Assembly: GCA_016720775.1 (NCBI GenBank)
Contig: JADKJX010000001.1
Location: 1,472,501 to 1,536,500, forward strand
From: Chitinophagaceae bacterium
GTDB lineage: Bacteria > Bacteroidota > Bacteroidia > Chitinophagales > Chitinophagaceae
Length of the DNA stretch: 64,000 nt
Direction: 5' to 3'
The position numbers and the translations under genes are program-made. Shown here piece after piece: positions 44,101 through 52,800 of this stretch. The first letter of the stretch is position 1. Each line of letters starts with the position of its first letter. The notes below the pieces were generated by a model. The model searched no databases and was not told where the DNA came from. It was given only the letters and a program-made list of their open reading frames with translations.

Positions 44101-44472
44101 TTTACTTCTGCACAGTCGCAGGCTTTACAGGATGGAGCCATTGTTACCAATGCTGCCATGGCACAAAACGGATCGGCATTTATGTTGTGGGCTGGTAATG
44201 TGAACCAGGATGTTTATGTAAGGGCAACAACGCAAACGCTGCCTCCTCCAACTAAGCCATCTGATGCTTCAGCAATATTGGTAATTTTGGGAGGTGATGC
44301 AAACGCTACTGGTGGATATACAGCTGGTGATGTGAACATGGATGGTTATACAAGGGCAACAACGCAAACGCTGCCTCCTCCAGCTAAGCCATCCGATGCA
44401 GCATTCATCCTGAGTACACCATTAAGCGGAAATGGTAACGCAACAAGACAAGAGCATAAAGTAAATAATTAA
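38149..44472 (+). CDS. Giant secreted beta-helix protein 1, C-terminal part
   Basis: A 2107-codon frame continuing the giant gene; 38149 is a TTG inside the protein, not a real start. It contains several beta-helix segments (IRGNTIHDVGN, VEKNNIYNIYG), two near-duplicate interdomain blocks (GADEFDGTPASPM... at 39490 and 41726), and two further leader modules (~residue 604 and ~1352). The last ~260 residues are a shared tail: IYLQGAYSAG, DWVLLELRD, VIRHRNHLGV, then a duplicated dockerin/EF-hand-like motif (WAGNVNQD ... SAILVILGGD; GDVNMDG ... AAFILSTP). No T9SS sorting domain is visible. A small T9SS partner gene starts 25 bp downstream. Confidence 0.85.
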   Translation: MNNFIGGTAANAGSTNLATSSTFTGINLSVGTVTATSVQGNTVKNIRSTTTGFTDRLWYQPVGSTANIGNVSGNTVGSSNVAERFEINGDSYGIRVASTTSVNLSNNTVNNFGTNTTPSTGEYYFGISVEGTGAHSVINNTVANVINASTPDASFNTQLIGMTITATGIQTIRGNTIHDVGNTSATAPTSNNNRIWGLIISGTPAGTVVEKNNIYNIYGSSTATGARADVITLLQSQSVANATYSNNMISSGTVNASSDRAIFGILDISAAPAVSNYYFNSVSITGTGTGTNSTYAFNRNSTATVDIRNNIFSNARTGGTGYHVAIANTNAAATGWAATAANYNDLYSATASTVGQWLGALAANNRDFTGWQASQGAGTPGSGGDANSWSVLPAFTSAIDLHIPAATSGPLESNGTTIFGISTDIDNDVRPGPTGSVNGGATAPDIGADEFDGTPASPMVYVSSTTTQNTANVQLGTTNQHVIGIQVVTSGSLSPLSATSFTIATTGTTNLADITNAKLWYTGTSSTFATGVQFGTTLAVPVASFNITGTQVLSQGTNYFWLTYDVPCGSTVSNVIDGECTSFNIGTVQSPTPTAPAGSRTIVAGTGISGTKTVGAAGDYLTLTAAAADINTNGLSGPLTLSILNSLSEPGAVVFNAITYICGGPFPLTISPASGVTATVSGTVASGALIKLNGADYVTIDGSNNGSNSRDLTITNLSTTSPAAIWLASTGVAAGADNNTIKNCIINTGSNAATSYGIAIAGATLGSGGADNDNVSIQNNNITQVYHGIWANGTASASAGGLDGLTIAANIVGPAINGATNIGFTGINIANAVNPNVTLNTVQNISATSGSAAGILTAATVAGATISQNTVQNVATTTPIIYGILAGGASGTFTISKNTVSQITASAGSSYVVGIEATVSSTIESNKVSGIINNTTGTYGAYGINLNGGNSSIVRNNFVSNVTHDMSGGTAFSTTFGMFGIRIGTGTGHQVYHNSVNLYGLMPGAATSSHLSAAFAIVSTASTGCDVRNNIFANNITGGTTSIAHVSVYLPTSGTIAMELTWNNNAYFTGTTAGSTGIAHVGTTYTATPAGPTTYAGLYTVAAFDASTTAGTANFRSYTSNLLTANTNNDNASLAFTAAVPFTSSTDLHIPAATPGQLESAGATVGLATDIDNDARPGPAGSVNGGATAPDMGADEFDGTPASPMIYVSSTTTQNANNVGNGTTNNHIIGIQVVTSGTLSPLSATSFTINTNGTTAPATDITNAKLWYTGNSSTFATGTQFGATNAAPSGSFAITGTQTLATGTNYFWLTYDIPCTAVLTNVADAECNSLTVTIARTPTVQVPAGSRTIIAGGLSGTVTIGAAGTYPTLTGTGGLFAAINTNGLAGDLTANIIDASVTETGAIALNQITFGCAAGPYGVTIKPGAGVTATLTGAVGTSLIKLNGADNVTIDGSNNGSTSRDLTLTNTGSGSMVWIGTDGTAGATNNTLKNFNMVGPGAFTGQGIIAGSGTTFGSAAENGRPNSNNTVQNLTAKGVQNAVYAIGDPTTPDQNWLITQNQFGSAVAAEKLSFRGIALQNAQNFTISRNKIFGVISSTGSSSTMTGILVGASLNGGTITRNEISDIKQTNTFGWGSNGIYLNSTSTAANVNVLNNVIYDVASYGYDDITAVDNGYGIMVNTGGGYNIQFNSIRMTTDQTEPTGRTTAINIASGITTAASLDIRNNIFANTQTVGNRYAIISAAASTVFSNINYNDYYSAGVTGYDGVLLADIANLAAWKIFSTQDAQSVAVDPLFTSTTNLNLLPGSTLIGAGVTIVGVTNDYTNSTRNNPPSIGAYEDKVVFAAKIYLQGAYSAGLGQHRANTPQWTTATNAGALTQPYSAAPFSYTGTESVASGFFANTAGNDPMDWVLLELRDASTPTTVIAKRAAIVMEDGMIYDVDGTSPVSFRGVNGGNYFVVIRHRNHLGVRSGTTQLVDGNAITPATYDFTSAQSQALQDGAIVTNAAMAQNGSAFMLWAGNVNQDVYVRATTQTLPPPTKPSDASAILVILGGDANATGGYTAGDVNMDGYTRATTQTLPPPAKPSDAAFILSTPLSGNGNATRQEHKVNN

Positions 44473-44496
44473 TAAAGACCAACAAAGTAAATCAAT

Positions 44497-45637
44497 ATGA
44501 AAAAAACAATTCTGATAATTGCCGCCTTTATTACCGGGCTTACCAGCTTTGCGCAGCCAAACCCAATAATGTTGATCTGGGTGTTTTCCCCAATGGGATG
44601 GCGGGTAGTAACTCAGGTTCGGGTGCAGATCTTATTTTTGCATTAAGGATAAAACCAACCGGGCTTAGTTATACCGCTATTCCCGCTGCTGAGGATTTCT
44701 ATATGTATCTGCGTTTACCAAAGTCTGACTTTGCCGAAACGGATATTATTAATATCGTTCAGAAAAATGCAACTATCCTTGGTGGAACTGGCGATATGAT
44801 CTTTCAGGGCATATTTGATCTGGGGGATCCCCTGTATTTATATGCTGGTATGGCATTGAATGCACCTGCAGGAATGAACTTAAGTTCGCTCAATGCAGGC
44901 ACCAATGCATGGTCGTATGTATTTTCTATTAATTTTACACCTTCCAAAACGACTGCACAGGTTAACCAGTTAAGAATTATTGACCAGGTCAATAATGCAT
45001 TTCCTTGGTTTGGCAGAGCAACAACTTACTGATGTCAACGGTAAATCAACTTACCGGGGCAGGATTTATTTTGCCTGTTGATTTGTTAAGTTTCAGCGGT
45101 TACAAAGACGGCAGCCGCAACCAGTTGAAATGGACAACCAGTACCGAACAAAACAACAAAGGTTTTGAAGTGCAACGTTCATTGGATGGTGTGAATTATA
45201 CCTCTATTGGTTTTGTTAACTCATTGGCACCAGGCGGCAGCAGTTCTGGCCAGTTGAATTATACCTTTGCTGATAACAGCGTAACAGGCAGCAGGCAGTT
45301 CTATCGTTTGCGCCAGGTTGACTTTGATGGTAACAGCAAACTCAGCAATATCGTGTTGCTGAAATCAGACAAGCCTTCGCTGATAACGATCGATGGTATG
45401 TTCCCGAACCCGGCCACCACGGTGGTAAACATGATGTTGTCATCACCGGTTAAGGATAAGGTGCAGATGGTTATTCTTGATGTGAATGGCCGCATCGTGA
45501 AAGTACAATCCCTGAATGTGGAAGCTGGCAGCAATACCTTACCGGTTAATGTAGCAGCCCTTGCGGGTGGTACCTACATGGTGAAGTTGATCAGCAGTAC
45601 GGGTGAAGTAAGCACCGGTAAGTTGGTGAAGCAATAA
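44497..45637 (+). pseudogene. Partner protein A: signal peptide, beta domain, T9SS sorting domain (frameshifted)
   Basis: The ATG at 44497 gives MKKTILIIAAFITGLTSFAQ, 25 bp after the giant gene. One A is missing after the signal peptide (AAA at 44559-44561 where copy B has AAAA), so the protein continues in another frame (DLIFALRIKPTG ... FSINFTPSKTT), then shifts again near 45000. The last frame, in clean register from about 45030, encodes ILPVDLLSFSGYKDG, an Fn3/Ig-like domain and a complete T9SS type A domain (MFPNPATTVVNMML ... GTYMVKL ... GKLVKQ). The middle ~130 residues form a beta-sandwich that could be cohesin-like (inference). Near-identical to copy B (48084-49228). Confidence 0.75.
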
Positions 45638-45657
45638 CCCCTTAAGAATAAAGCAAA

Positions 45658-45686
45658 GGGCTGTGTGAAAACACAGCCCTTTTTTA
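45658..45686 (+). terminator. Terminator after partner A
   Basis: GGGCTGTGT (45658-45666) pairs with ACACAGCCC (45671-45679), then T7. The same hairpin follows copy B at 49258-49286. Confidence 0.9.
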
Positions 45687-45689
45687 TTA

Positions 45690-46035
45690 AACCAATAAGG
45701 TTTGTGCAAGGCTTTTGTGCGAGGGATAACCTTATTGCGTTTGGTTATAGCTTATAACCTTATTGTGTTTGGTTATAGCTTATAACCTTATTGCGTTTGG
45801 TTATAGCTTGTAACCTTATTGCGTTTGGTTATAGCTTATAACCTTATTGCGTTTGGTTATAGCTTGTAACCTTATTGCGTTTGGTTATAGCTTATAACCT
45901 TATTGCGTTTGGTTATAGCTTATAACCTTATTGCGTTTGGCTATAGCTTATAACCTTATTGCGTTTGGTTATAGCTTATAACCTTATTGCGTTTGGTTAT
46001 AGCTTATAACCTTATTGTGTTTAAATGAGCAAACC
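45690..46035. repeat. Array R2: eleven tandem 28-bp units
   Basis: After AAACCAATAAGGTTT at ~45690, eleven units of exactly 28 bp run from 45728 to ~46035. Each unit has AACCTTATTGCGTTT followed by the 17-bp palindrome GGTTATAGCTTATAACC shared with the next unit. Units differ by only one or two bases. No spacers, so this is not a CRISPR array. Confidence 0.95.
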
Positions 46036-46120
46036 TATAAGGTTGCTCTATAGATAAGGCATATCAAAGCCATGGATAATACATGAATCAGGAAAAACCA
46101 GGCAGCTTCATTCTCTGCAT

Positions 46121-46183
46121 CCAGTATCCAGCATCCAGCACCCAGCATCCAGCATCCAGTATCCAGCACCCAGTATCCAGCAT
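46121..46183. repeat. Heptamer tandem array, nine units
   Basis: Nine 7-bp units in exact phase: CCAGTAT, CCAGCAT, CCAGCAC. Same family as 25373-25522 and 33157-33361 but in one orientation only. Confidence 0.85.
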
Positions 46184-46316
46184 CCAAAAATCACCCTATT
46201 GGGTGTTTGCGTGGACGAAATTATATAGGTAGTTTTACCCTTACCGGAACCCGGTTATAAGTGCCAGGCTGCCGTTTACTAAATGCCCTGCTTTTTATTG
46301 ACCGGGTGAATTAACT

Positions 46317-46345
46317 TTGGATGAGTCAGGTACCCGGTATATTTT
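46317..46345 (+). promoter_or_regulatory. Probable promoter for surface protein 2
   Basis: TTG at 46317-46319 and TATATTTT at 46338-46345, spacing 18 bp; leader ~40 nt to the ATG at 46393. Last base differs from consensus. Confidence 0.45.
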
Positions 46346-46392
46346 CCGGGCACACAAACAAAATATAAATGTTCAACTAAACAGGAACGATC

Positions 46393-47886
46393 ATGAAAAA
46401 AAATATTTTATTTGTTGTAAGCTGTTTGCTTTCGTTGTGCATGCATGCACAGTTGAAAATTAATAACGAGATATTCTTTATCGGTGCCAACGCAACGGTA
46501 ACCGTGCAGGGCGATGTTAGCAGCAATGTGGACATATTGGGAACGGGATTGCTGCAGTTGAAGGGAACTTCGCTGCAGAATGTGGATATGGGTGGCAAGA
46601 CCATCCCCAACCTGGAACTGGATAATACAACCAATGCAACCCTGCTTAACAGCGCTGCCCGCATAGGGAACAGTTTCACTTTTACAAACGGAAAATTCCT
46701 GCTTGCAAACCTGAATCTTTTAATGGCGTCCGGCGCTGCAATAAGCGGAAATAATTCTTCCCGTTTTATTGTTACCGGCGGAACCGGTGTGTTAACAAAG
46801 GAAGGATTAACAACAACAGCTTTTACTTACCCGGTTGGTTTCAGCGCTTCAGAATATAACCCGGTGATCATTGCCAACAATGGAACAACGGATGACATCA
46901 GTGTGCGCTGTTTACAAAATGTACTGGATAACGGTTTAACAGGAAGCCCGGTAACGGCCGACTTTGCCAGCAACAGTTGGGTGGTTACCGAGGCGGTGGC
47001 AGGCGGATCAGACCTGAGCATGACCGGCGAATGGACAAGCACTGATGAACTGGCCGGGTTCAACCGGGTAAAATCGGGAATTGCCAGGTATAATACCGGT
47101 ACCGACTGGGACCTGCCCGCCAGCAATGTATTGGCTGCATCAGGTGGGGGCCCCTATACAAGAAACAGGTCAACCATCAACCAGCCGGGCGTTTTTGCAG
47201 TAGCCGACCTGGATAAAGTGAATGCAGCAAAATTAAATCTTAAAATATTTTTGCAGGGACCTTATAATGCCGGTGCCGGAACCATGAATGACGGTTTGCG
47301 AACCCTGAATGTGATCCCGCTTACCCAGCCTTACAGTGCAGCCATGAGCAGTTTCTTTGACCGTACCGGAAATGTATACGATGGTTCGGCCGGGGTAAAT
47401 GAAACCGTTCCAAATCCGGGTGTGTTTGATGTGGCCGGAACCAACGATGATATCGTTGACTGGGTCTTTCTTTCCTTGCAGAATGGCGCCACACCGGCTA
47501 CCAGGCTGCAAACCCGTGTGGCACTGGTACAGCGTGACGGCGACATTGTTGAATACGATGCAACCGGTGGCACCTATGTTCCGGTAAGAATGCCCATTGA
47601 TGCCGATGGAAATTATCACCTGGTTGTAGGGCACCGCAATCACCTGCCCATCCGCACGCCGGTTTCGCAATTGCTGCAGGATAATACCGTATTCACGTAT
47701 AATTTTACCACGGCACAGGCGCAGGCATACCAGGATGGAGCCATTGTTACCAATGCTGCGATGGCACAAAACGGATCGGCATTTATGATGTGGGCTGGTA
47801 ATGTGAACCAGGATATTTATGTAAGGGCTACCACACAAACACTACCGCCTCCGCTTAAACCATCTGATGGGCTGCCATATTGGTGA
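46393..47886 (+). CDS. Secreted surface protein 2 with dockerin-like tail, main part
   Basis: Signal peptide MKKNILFVVSCLLSLCMHAQ. The first ~280 residues are beta-rich (GNSFTFTNGKFLLANLNLL, a PVG-type sandwich FTYPVGFSASEYNP). From LKIFLQGPYNAG (~residue 285) it has the same tail module as the giant proteins: DWVFLSLQNGATPATRLQTRVAL, VVGHRNHLPIRT, then WAGNVNQDIYVRATTQT. The frame breaks in the dockerin-like motif at ~47866-47880 (two extra G, or one base missing, in GATGGGCTGCC), so the end is read from the next entry. No T9SS sorting domain of its own. Confidence 0.82.
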   Translation: MKKNILFVVSCLLSLCMHAQLKINNEIFFIGANATVTVQGDVSSNVDILGTGLLQLKGTSLQNVDMGGKTIPNLELDNTTNATLLNSAARIGNSFTFTNGKFLLANLNLLMASGAAISGNNSSRFIVTGGTGVLTKEGLTTTAFTYPVGFSASEYNPVIIANNGTTDDISVRCLQNVLDNGLTGSPVTADFASNSWVVTEAVAGGSDLSMTGEWTSTDELAGFNRVKSGIARYNTGTDWDLPASNVLAASGGGPYTRNRSTINQPGVFAVADLDKVNAAKLNLKIFLQGPYNAGAGTMNDGLRTLNVIPLTQPYSAAMSSFFDRTGNVYDGSAGVNETVPNPGVFDVAGTNDDIVDWVFLSLQNGATPATRLQTRVALVQRDGDIVEYDATGGTYVPVRMPIDADGNYHLVVGHRNHLPIRTPVSQLLQDNTVFTYNFTTAQAQAYQDGAIVTNAAMAQNGSAFMMWAGNVNQDIYVRATTQTLPPPLKPSDGLPYW

Positions 47887-48065
47887 TCCTGGGAGGTGAT
47901 CCAAATGCTACCGGTGGATATACCCTGGGCGATGTGAATATGGATGGCTATACAAGGGCAACTACACAAACCCTTCCGCCTCCGCTTAAACCATCCGATG
48001 CGGCCTTTATACTAAGTACGCCACTCGGCGGAAACAATAATGCCACCCGTACAGCACATCAATAA
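47880..48065 (+). CDS. Surface protein 2, terminal fragment (second dockerin-like motif)
   Basis: Continuation after a frameshift: VILGGDPNATGGYTLGDVNMDGYTRATTQT, PPPLKPSDAAFILSTPLGG, ending NNNATRTAHQ. This is the second half of the duplicated dockerin-like motif, intact in the other two proteins. It is a 3' fragment, not an independent gene. It ends 18 bp before the partner B start. Confidence 0.7.
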   Translation: MVILGGDPNATGGYTLGDVNMDGYTRATTQTLPPPLKPSDAAFILSTPLGGNNNATRTAHQ

Positions 48066-48083
48066 CTCATTAAACGTTCAGAT

Positions 48084-49228
48084 ATGAAAACGAAGATATT
48101 ATTGCTGTTTATGATCGTTACCGGGCTTACCAGCTTTGCGCAGCCAAAACCCAATAATGTTGATCTGGGTGTTTTCCCCAATGGGATCAAGCGGGGAGTA
48201 ACTCAGGCAATGGTGCCTACCTTAATTTTGCATTAAGGATAAAACCTGGGGCCTTAGTTATACCGGCTATTCCAGCTGCTGAGGATCTTCTAGATGTTTC
48301 TGAGGTTACCAAAGTCTGATTTTGCCGAAACGGATATTATTAATATCCTCCAGGAAAATACGGCTATCCTTGGTGGAACTGGCAATATGATCTTTCAGGG
48401 CATCTTTGATCTCGGGGATCCCTGTATTTATATGCTGGTATGGCATTGAACCAGCCAGCGGGTATGAATTTGAGTTCGCTTAATGCAGTCAGCAATGCCT
48501 GGTCGTATATATTTTCTATTAATTTTACACCTTCCAAAACGACTGCACAGGTTAACCAGTTAAGAATTATTGACCAGGTTAATACTAATGCATTCCTTGG
48601 TTTGGCATATTCAGAATTACTGATGTCAACGGTAAATCAACTTACCGGGGCAGGATTTATTTTGCCTGTTGATTTGTTAAGTTTCAGCGGTTACAAAGAC
48701 GGCAGCCGCAACCAGTTGAAATGGACAACCAGTACCGAACAAAACAACAAAGGATTTGAAGTGCAGCGTTCATTGGATGGAGTGAATTATACCTCTATTG
48801 GTTTTGTTAACTCATTGGCACCAGGCGGCAGCAGTTCTGGCCAGTTGAATTATACCTTTGCTGATAACAGTGTAACAGGCAGCAGGCAATTCTATCGTTT
48901 GCGCCAGGTTGATTTCGATGGCAACAATAAGTTCAGCAATATTGTGTTGCTGAAATCAGACAAGCCTTCGCTGATAACGATCGATGGTATGTTCCCGAAC
49001 CCGGCCACCACGGTGGTAAATATGATGTTGTCATCACCGGTTAAGGATAAGGTACAGATGGTTATTCTTGATGTGAATGGCCGCATCGTGAAAGTACAAT
49101 CCCTGAATGTGGAAGCCGGCAGCAATACCTTACCGGTTAATGTAGCAGCCCTTGCGGGTGGTACCTACATGGTGAAGTTGATCAGCAGTACGGGCGATGT
49201 AAGCACCGGCAAGCTGGTAAAGCAATAA
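48084..49228 (+). pseudogene. Partner protein B: signal peptide, beta domain, T9SS sorting domain (frameshifted)
   Basis: The ATG at 48084 gives MKTKILLLFMIVTGLTSFAQ and PKPNNVDLGVFPNG, 18 bp after surface protein 2. Frame breaks occur in the region 48185-48440 (first after the GATCAAGCGGGGAG stretch). The 262-codon frame from 48440 is clean to the end: MNLSSLNAV..., LPVDLLSFSGYKDG, then the T9SS type A domain. Over the ~205 C-terminal residues it differs from copy A by three residues (N/S, F/L, D/E). It is likely a recent duplicate or product of gene conversion. Presumed role: T9SS-anchored surface partner of the upstream protein. Confidence 0.75.
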
Positions 49229-49257
49229 GCAATAGCTCTCTTAAAATAATTTGCCAG

Positions 49258-49286
49258 GGGCTGTGTGAAAACACAGCCCTTTTTTA
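49258..49286 (+). terminator. Terminator after partner B
   Basis: GGGCTGTGT (49258-49266) with ACACAGCCC (49271-49279) and a T-run; identical to the hairpin after partner A. Confidence 0.9.
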
Positions 49287-49288
49287 TT

Positions 49289-49574
49289 AAACCAATAAGG
49301 TTTGTGCAAGGCTTTTGTGCGAGGGATAACCTTAGTTTGGTTATAGCTTATAACCTTATTGCGTTTGGTTATAGCTTATAACCTTATTGCGTTTGAATAA
49401 ATACCCACGCTCAAACACTATAAGGTTTTGCCTTGCTGCATTAAACCAATAAGGTTTATGCAAAGGATTTGTGCGGATGCTAACCTTATTGTGTTTGAAT
49501 AAATACCCACGCTCAAACACTATAAGGTTTTGCCTTGCTGCGATGCCCGGCTTTAAACCTTATAGGTTTTGCCA
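49289..49574. repeat. Array R3: mixed palindromic repeats
   Basis: Contains AAACCAATAAGGTTT at its start, two to three of the R2-type units (AACCTTATTGCGTTT with GGTTATAGCTTATAACC), two copies of a ~90-bp unit with TGAATAAATACCCACGCTC and AACACTATAAGGTTTTGCC, and AAACCTTATAGGTTTTGCC at its end. The remaining 49575-49879 gap shows no gene; a -7-like TATCTTGT at 49644-49651 may serve the next giant gene. Confidence 0.85.
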
Positions 49575-49879
49575 CGCAAAAAGCCACTGTAAACACAACC
49601 GTTTATTAATGAACCCCCTCTTTTAATACCGGGAAAAAGATAGTATCTTGTCCACCGGTCTGCTTATGAAAAAGATGGCTGGGCCGGTATCATGGCTTTA
49701 TGATAGCCGCCTCCGGAAAGCCTGGTGAGTCTGGCTGAAGCGATCCCGTCCGTTACACATTTTCAAATTCCCAATTCCTGTTCATTTACCAACAAACAAC
49801 ATCCGGGTTCCTGTAAATAATTTTACGTAGGCCGGTTATCGGTATGTCTTTACTAAAGATAATCTTGTAATAAAAGGGA

Positions 49880-52800
49880 ATGCACATTCGGTTACTCAAA
49901 AACAGCATCACCGCAACAGCCGGTTTTATGAACCGGGCATGGTATCGAATGCCGGTACTGATGCTATTGCTTTATGCCGGTGCCGGGGCGCATGCACAGA
50001 GTACAGCCAACTATGTTTTTTCAGCAAATACCAATGGGTCGCTTACTGATATGAGCAGCGGAACAAGCACACTCATCATTGCAGATACCGACGACGGCGC
50101 ATCGGCTGTTACAGGCATCGGTTTTGAATACTGGTTCCAGGGAGTTCGCTACACACAGTTCTCTGTTAACTCAAATGGTTTAATGAGGTTGGGTAGTACG
50201 GCTGTGCAGGCCGGCAATCCCTATAAACCACTTGGCCAGGCTAATCAATCATTGATCAGTGCGTATGCTGCCGACCAGCGGGTACATACCACCGGTAAAG
50301 TACATTACAAGATGACCGGTGCTGCACCTAACCGGGTACTGGTCGTGGAATGGCTGAACATGCAGGCCGATTTTAATACCGGCGGCACCGCTGATCTTAC
50401 TTACCAGGTACGTTTGTATGAAACAACCGGAGTCATCGAACATGTGTATGGCAGCATGAGCATGAGCGTTGCAGGTGCAGCCGATGTAAATTCAAAGGAT
50501 CCGCATATTGGGTTTTCTTCGGGTAATGTAGTCAACAGCATTGGTTCGGTTACAGCCCCGCAAAGCGGAACACCTCTTCCTTCTTATGACGGTGCCGCTG
50601 CAACAGCCGCAGCAAATATTTATGCTGCAGGCCTGATCACATCATTGTCTTCTGTTGCGCAGGTAAGCAGGCGGATATTCAGTTATACGCCGTTGGTTCC
50701 TGCAGCAGCTTCGGGTTTGAATTTTACTACGGTTGGTATTGGCGGCATGACACTGAACTGGACAGACAATGCAACTGACGAAATTGGATTTGCCATTTAC
50801 CGTTCAACAGACGGAATCAATTATACTTTTATGAACCAGGTAGCGGCATCAGCGGCAACCGGTGCAACGGTTAGTTCTGTTCAATCTGGATTGAGCGGAT
50901 CAACACTATACTATTGGAAAGTATTTGCTGTTACCGAAGGCGCATTAAGTGCTTCACTGGATGGATCGCAATCTACCCTGTTGTGTTCCATCGCAGGCGG
51001 AACTTATTCTGTTGGGCCAACCGGTGCATACCCATCTTTAACAGCAGCACTGGCGGCATTGAATGCAAATGGTTTGGCAGGCCCCGTGATTCTTGAACTG
51101 CAGGCTGCCTATGTAAGCAATGTTGAAACATTTCCGGTAACTATTGGCGCCATCCCCTGTGCAGGAATTGTAAATACACTTACCATCCGCCCCGAAGCAA
51201 CAGCAACTGCTTTATCCATCAGCAGTAACAATACCACTGCCACCATTGATATGAACGGGGGTAATTATGTTACCATCGATGGACGGCCCGGCGGAACCGG
51301 TACGGCTAAACAACTTACCATTGCCAACACAAGCACGGCAACCGGCGGTGTTGCATTGCGCTTCATCAACGAAGGTTCAAACAACATCATCCGTTATACC
51401 ATATTGCAGGGTTCATTTCCTTCTGCTTCATCGGGCGTGGTTGTGTTCGGCACAACCACCGGCGCAAACGGAAACGACAATAACACGATCACGAATTGCG
51501 ATATAGACGGAAGTGCAGCAGCAACGCCATCTCCAACGCTGGCGGCAAACAACGGTATCTATTCTTTGGGTACGGTAACTTCTCCTGCACAACACAACAG
51601 CGGCAATACCATTTCCAACTGCAATATCTATAACAACTTTGTTACCGGTGCAACAACAACTTCAGCCGGTATACTGTTGCTGGCAGGCAATACCAACTGG
51701 ACGATCAATGACAACAGTATTTACCAAACAAGTGCAAGAACTGCAACAACGAATGCTGCAACGGTGTATGGCATCAGCATATCAAACAGCGCATCGGGAA
51801 ATAATTTTTTGCTGACGAATAATTTTATCGGCGGCAGTGCACCCAATAACAGCGGTGCTCCATGGACGATCAATGGAAACTTTTCAAACCGCTTTAACGG
51901 GATTGGTTTATCGGTTGATACAACGGTTGCATCTTCGGTACAGGGAAATACGATCGCAAACTTTTCATTTACCAGCAGCAGCAATTCTACCAATAACAGT
52001 ACAACGATACTTGGCACCGGCATCTGGGGCGGCATCATGGTTGCTGCCGGAAATGTAAATGTAGGTACCACAACAGGCAATATCATTGGAAGCGCTACCG
52101 GAACAGGTTCTGTTTTTGTAACGGGCCGCAGCAGCGGCGCCACCGTAAACGGAATAGGAGTGGCGGGTACAGGCATCGTTGCCATCAGCAATAACAACAT
52201 CGGTTCCATTACAACAACCGGGTCTTCTGCTTCCATCTCCACGGGTATCATCGGCATACAATCTTCTTCAACCGGAATAGTTACCATCAATGCAAATACC
52301 ATTGGAAGTGCGGTTACTGCAAACAGTCTGAATGCATCCAATGCATCAACCAGCAACACCGCACAGATCGTTACCGGCATCAACAATACCGGTACGGCAA
52401 CGGCCATGATCATTACCAATAATACCATTGCCAATTTAAACAGTGCATACCTGCCGGCTACTGCCAATACAAACCGCATCATGGCGGGCATCGTTTCAAC
52501 CGGCGGTATCAATACCATAACCGGAAACACGGTGCGTAACCTGGGTACTGCTGCCAATGCCACCGGTACAGGTAGTGGGGCTTCGGTTACCGGCATCTTA
52601 TTGAATGTTGCCAGCGAAGGCATCACCACCGTTTCGCAAAACAAAGTATGTGCATTGGTAAATAATAACAGCACGGCTGCCACATCGGTAACGGGTATTT
52701 ATTATGCCGGGCCAACAACACTCGAGAACATCGTTGCACGCAACAACGTGTTCAACCTGGGCATTGCATCCACCAGCACGGCTGCGGGCATTCGGGGCAT

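Noticed and set aside
45728..46035. Possible CRISPR array
   Set aside because: The 28-bp units are directly adjoining with no spacers, and no cas genes are seen.
47233..47838. 201-codon minus-strand ORF in surface protein 2
   Set aside because: Antisense shadow of a clearly coding sense frame with signal peptide and conserved tail.
51721..52683. 320-codon minus-strand ORF inside giant gene 3
   Set aside because: Low-complexity shadow of a long Asn/Thr/Gly-rich sense ORF with strong codon periodicity; no start context or domain.
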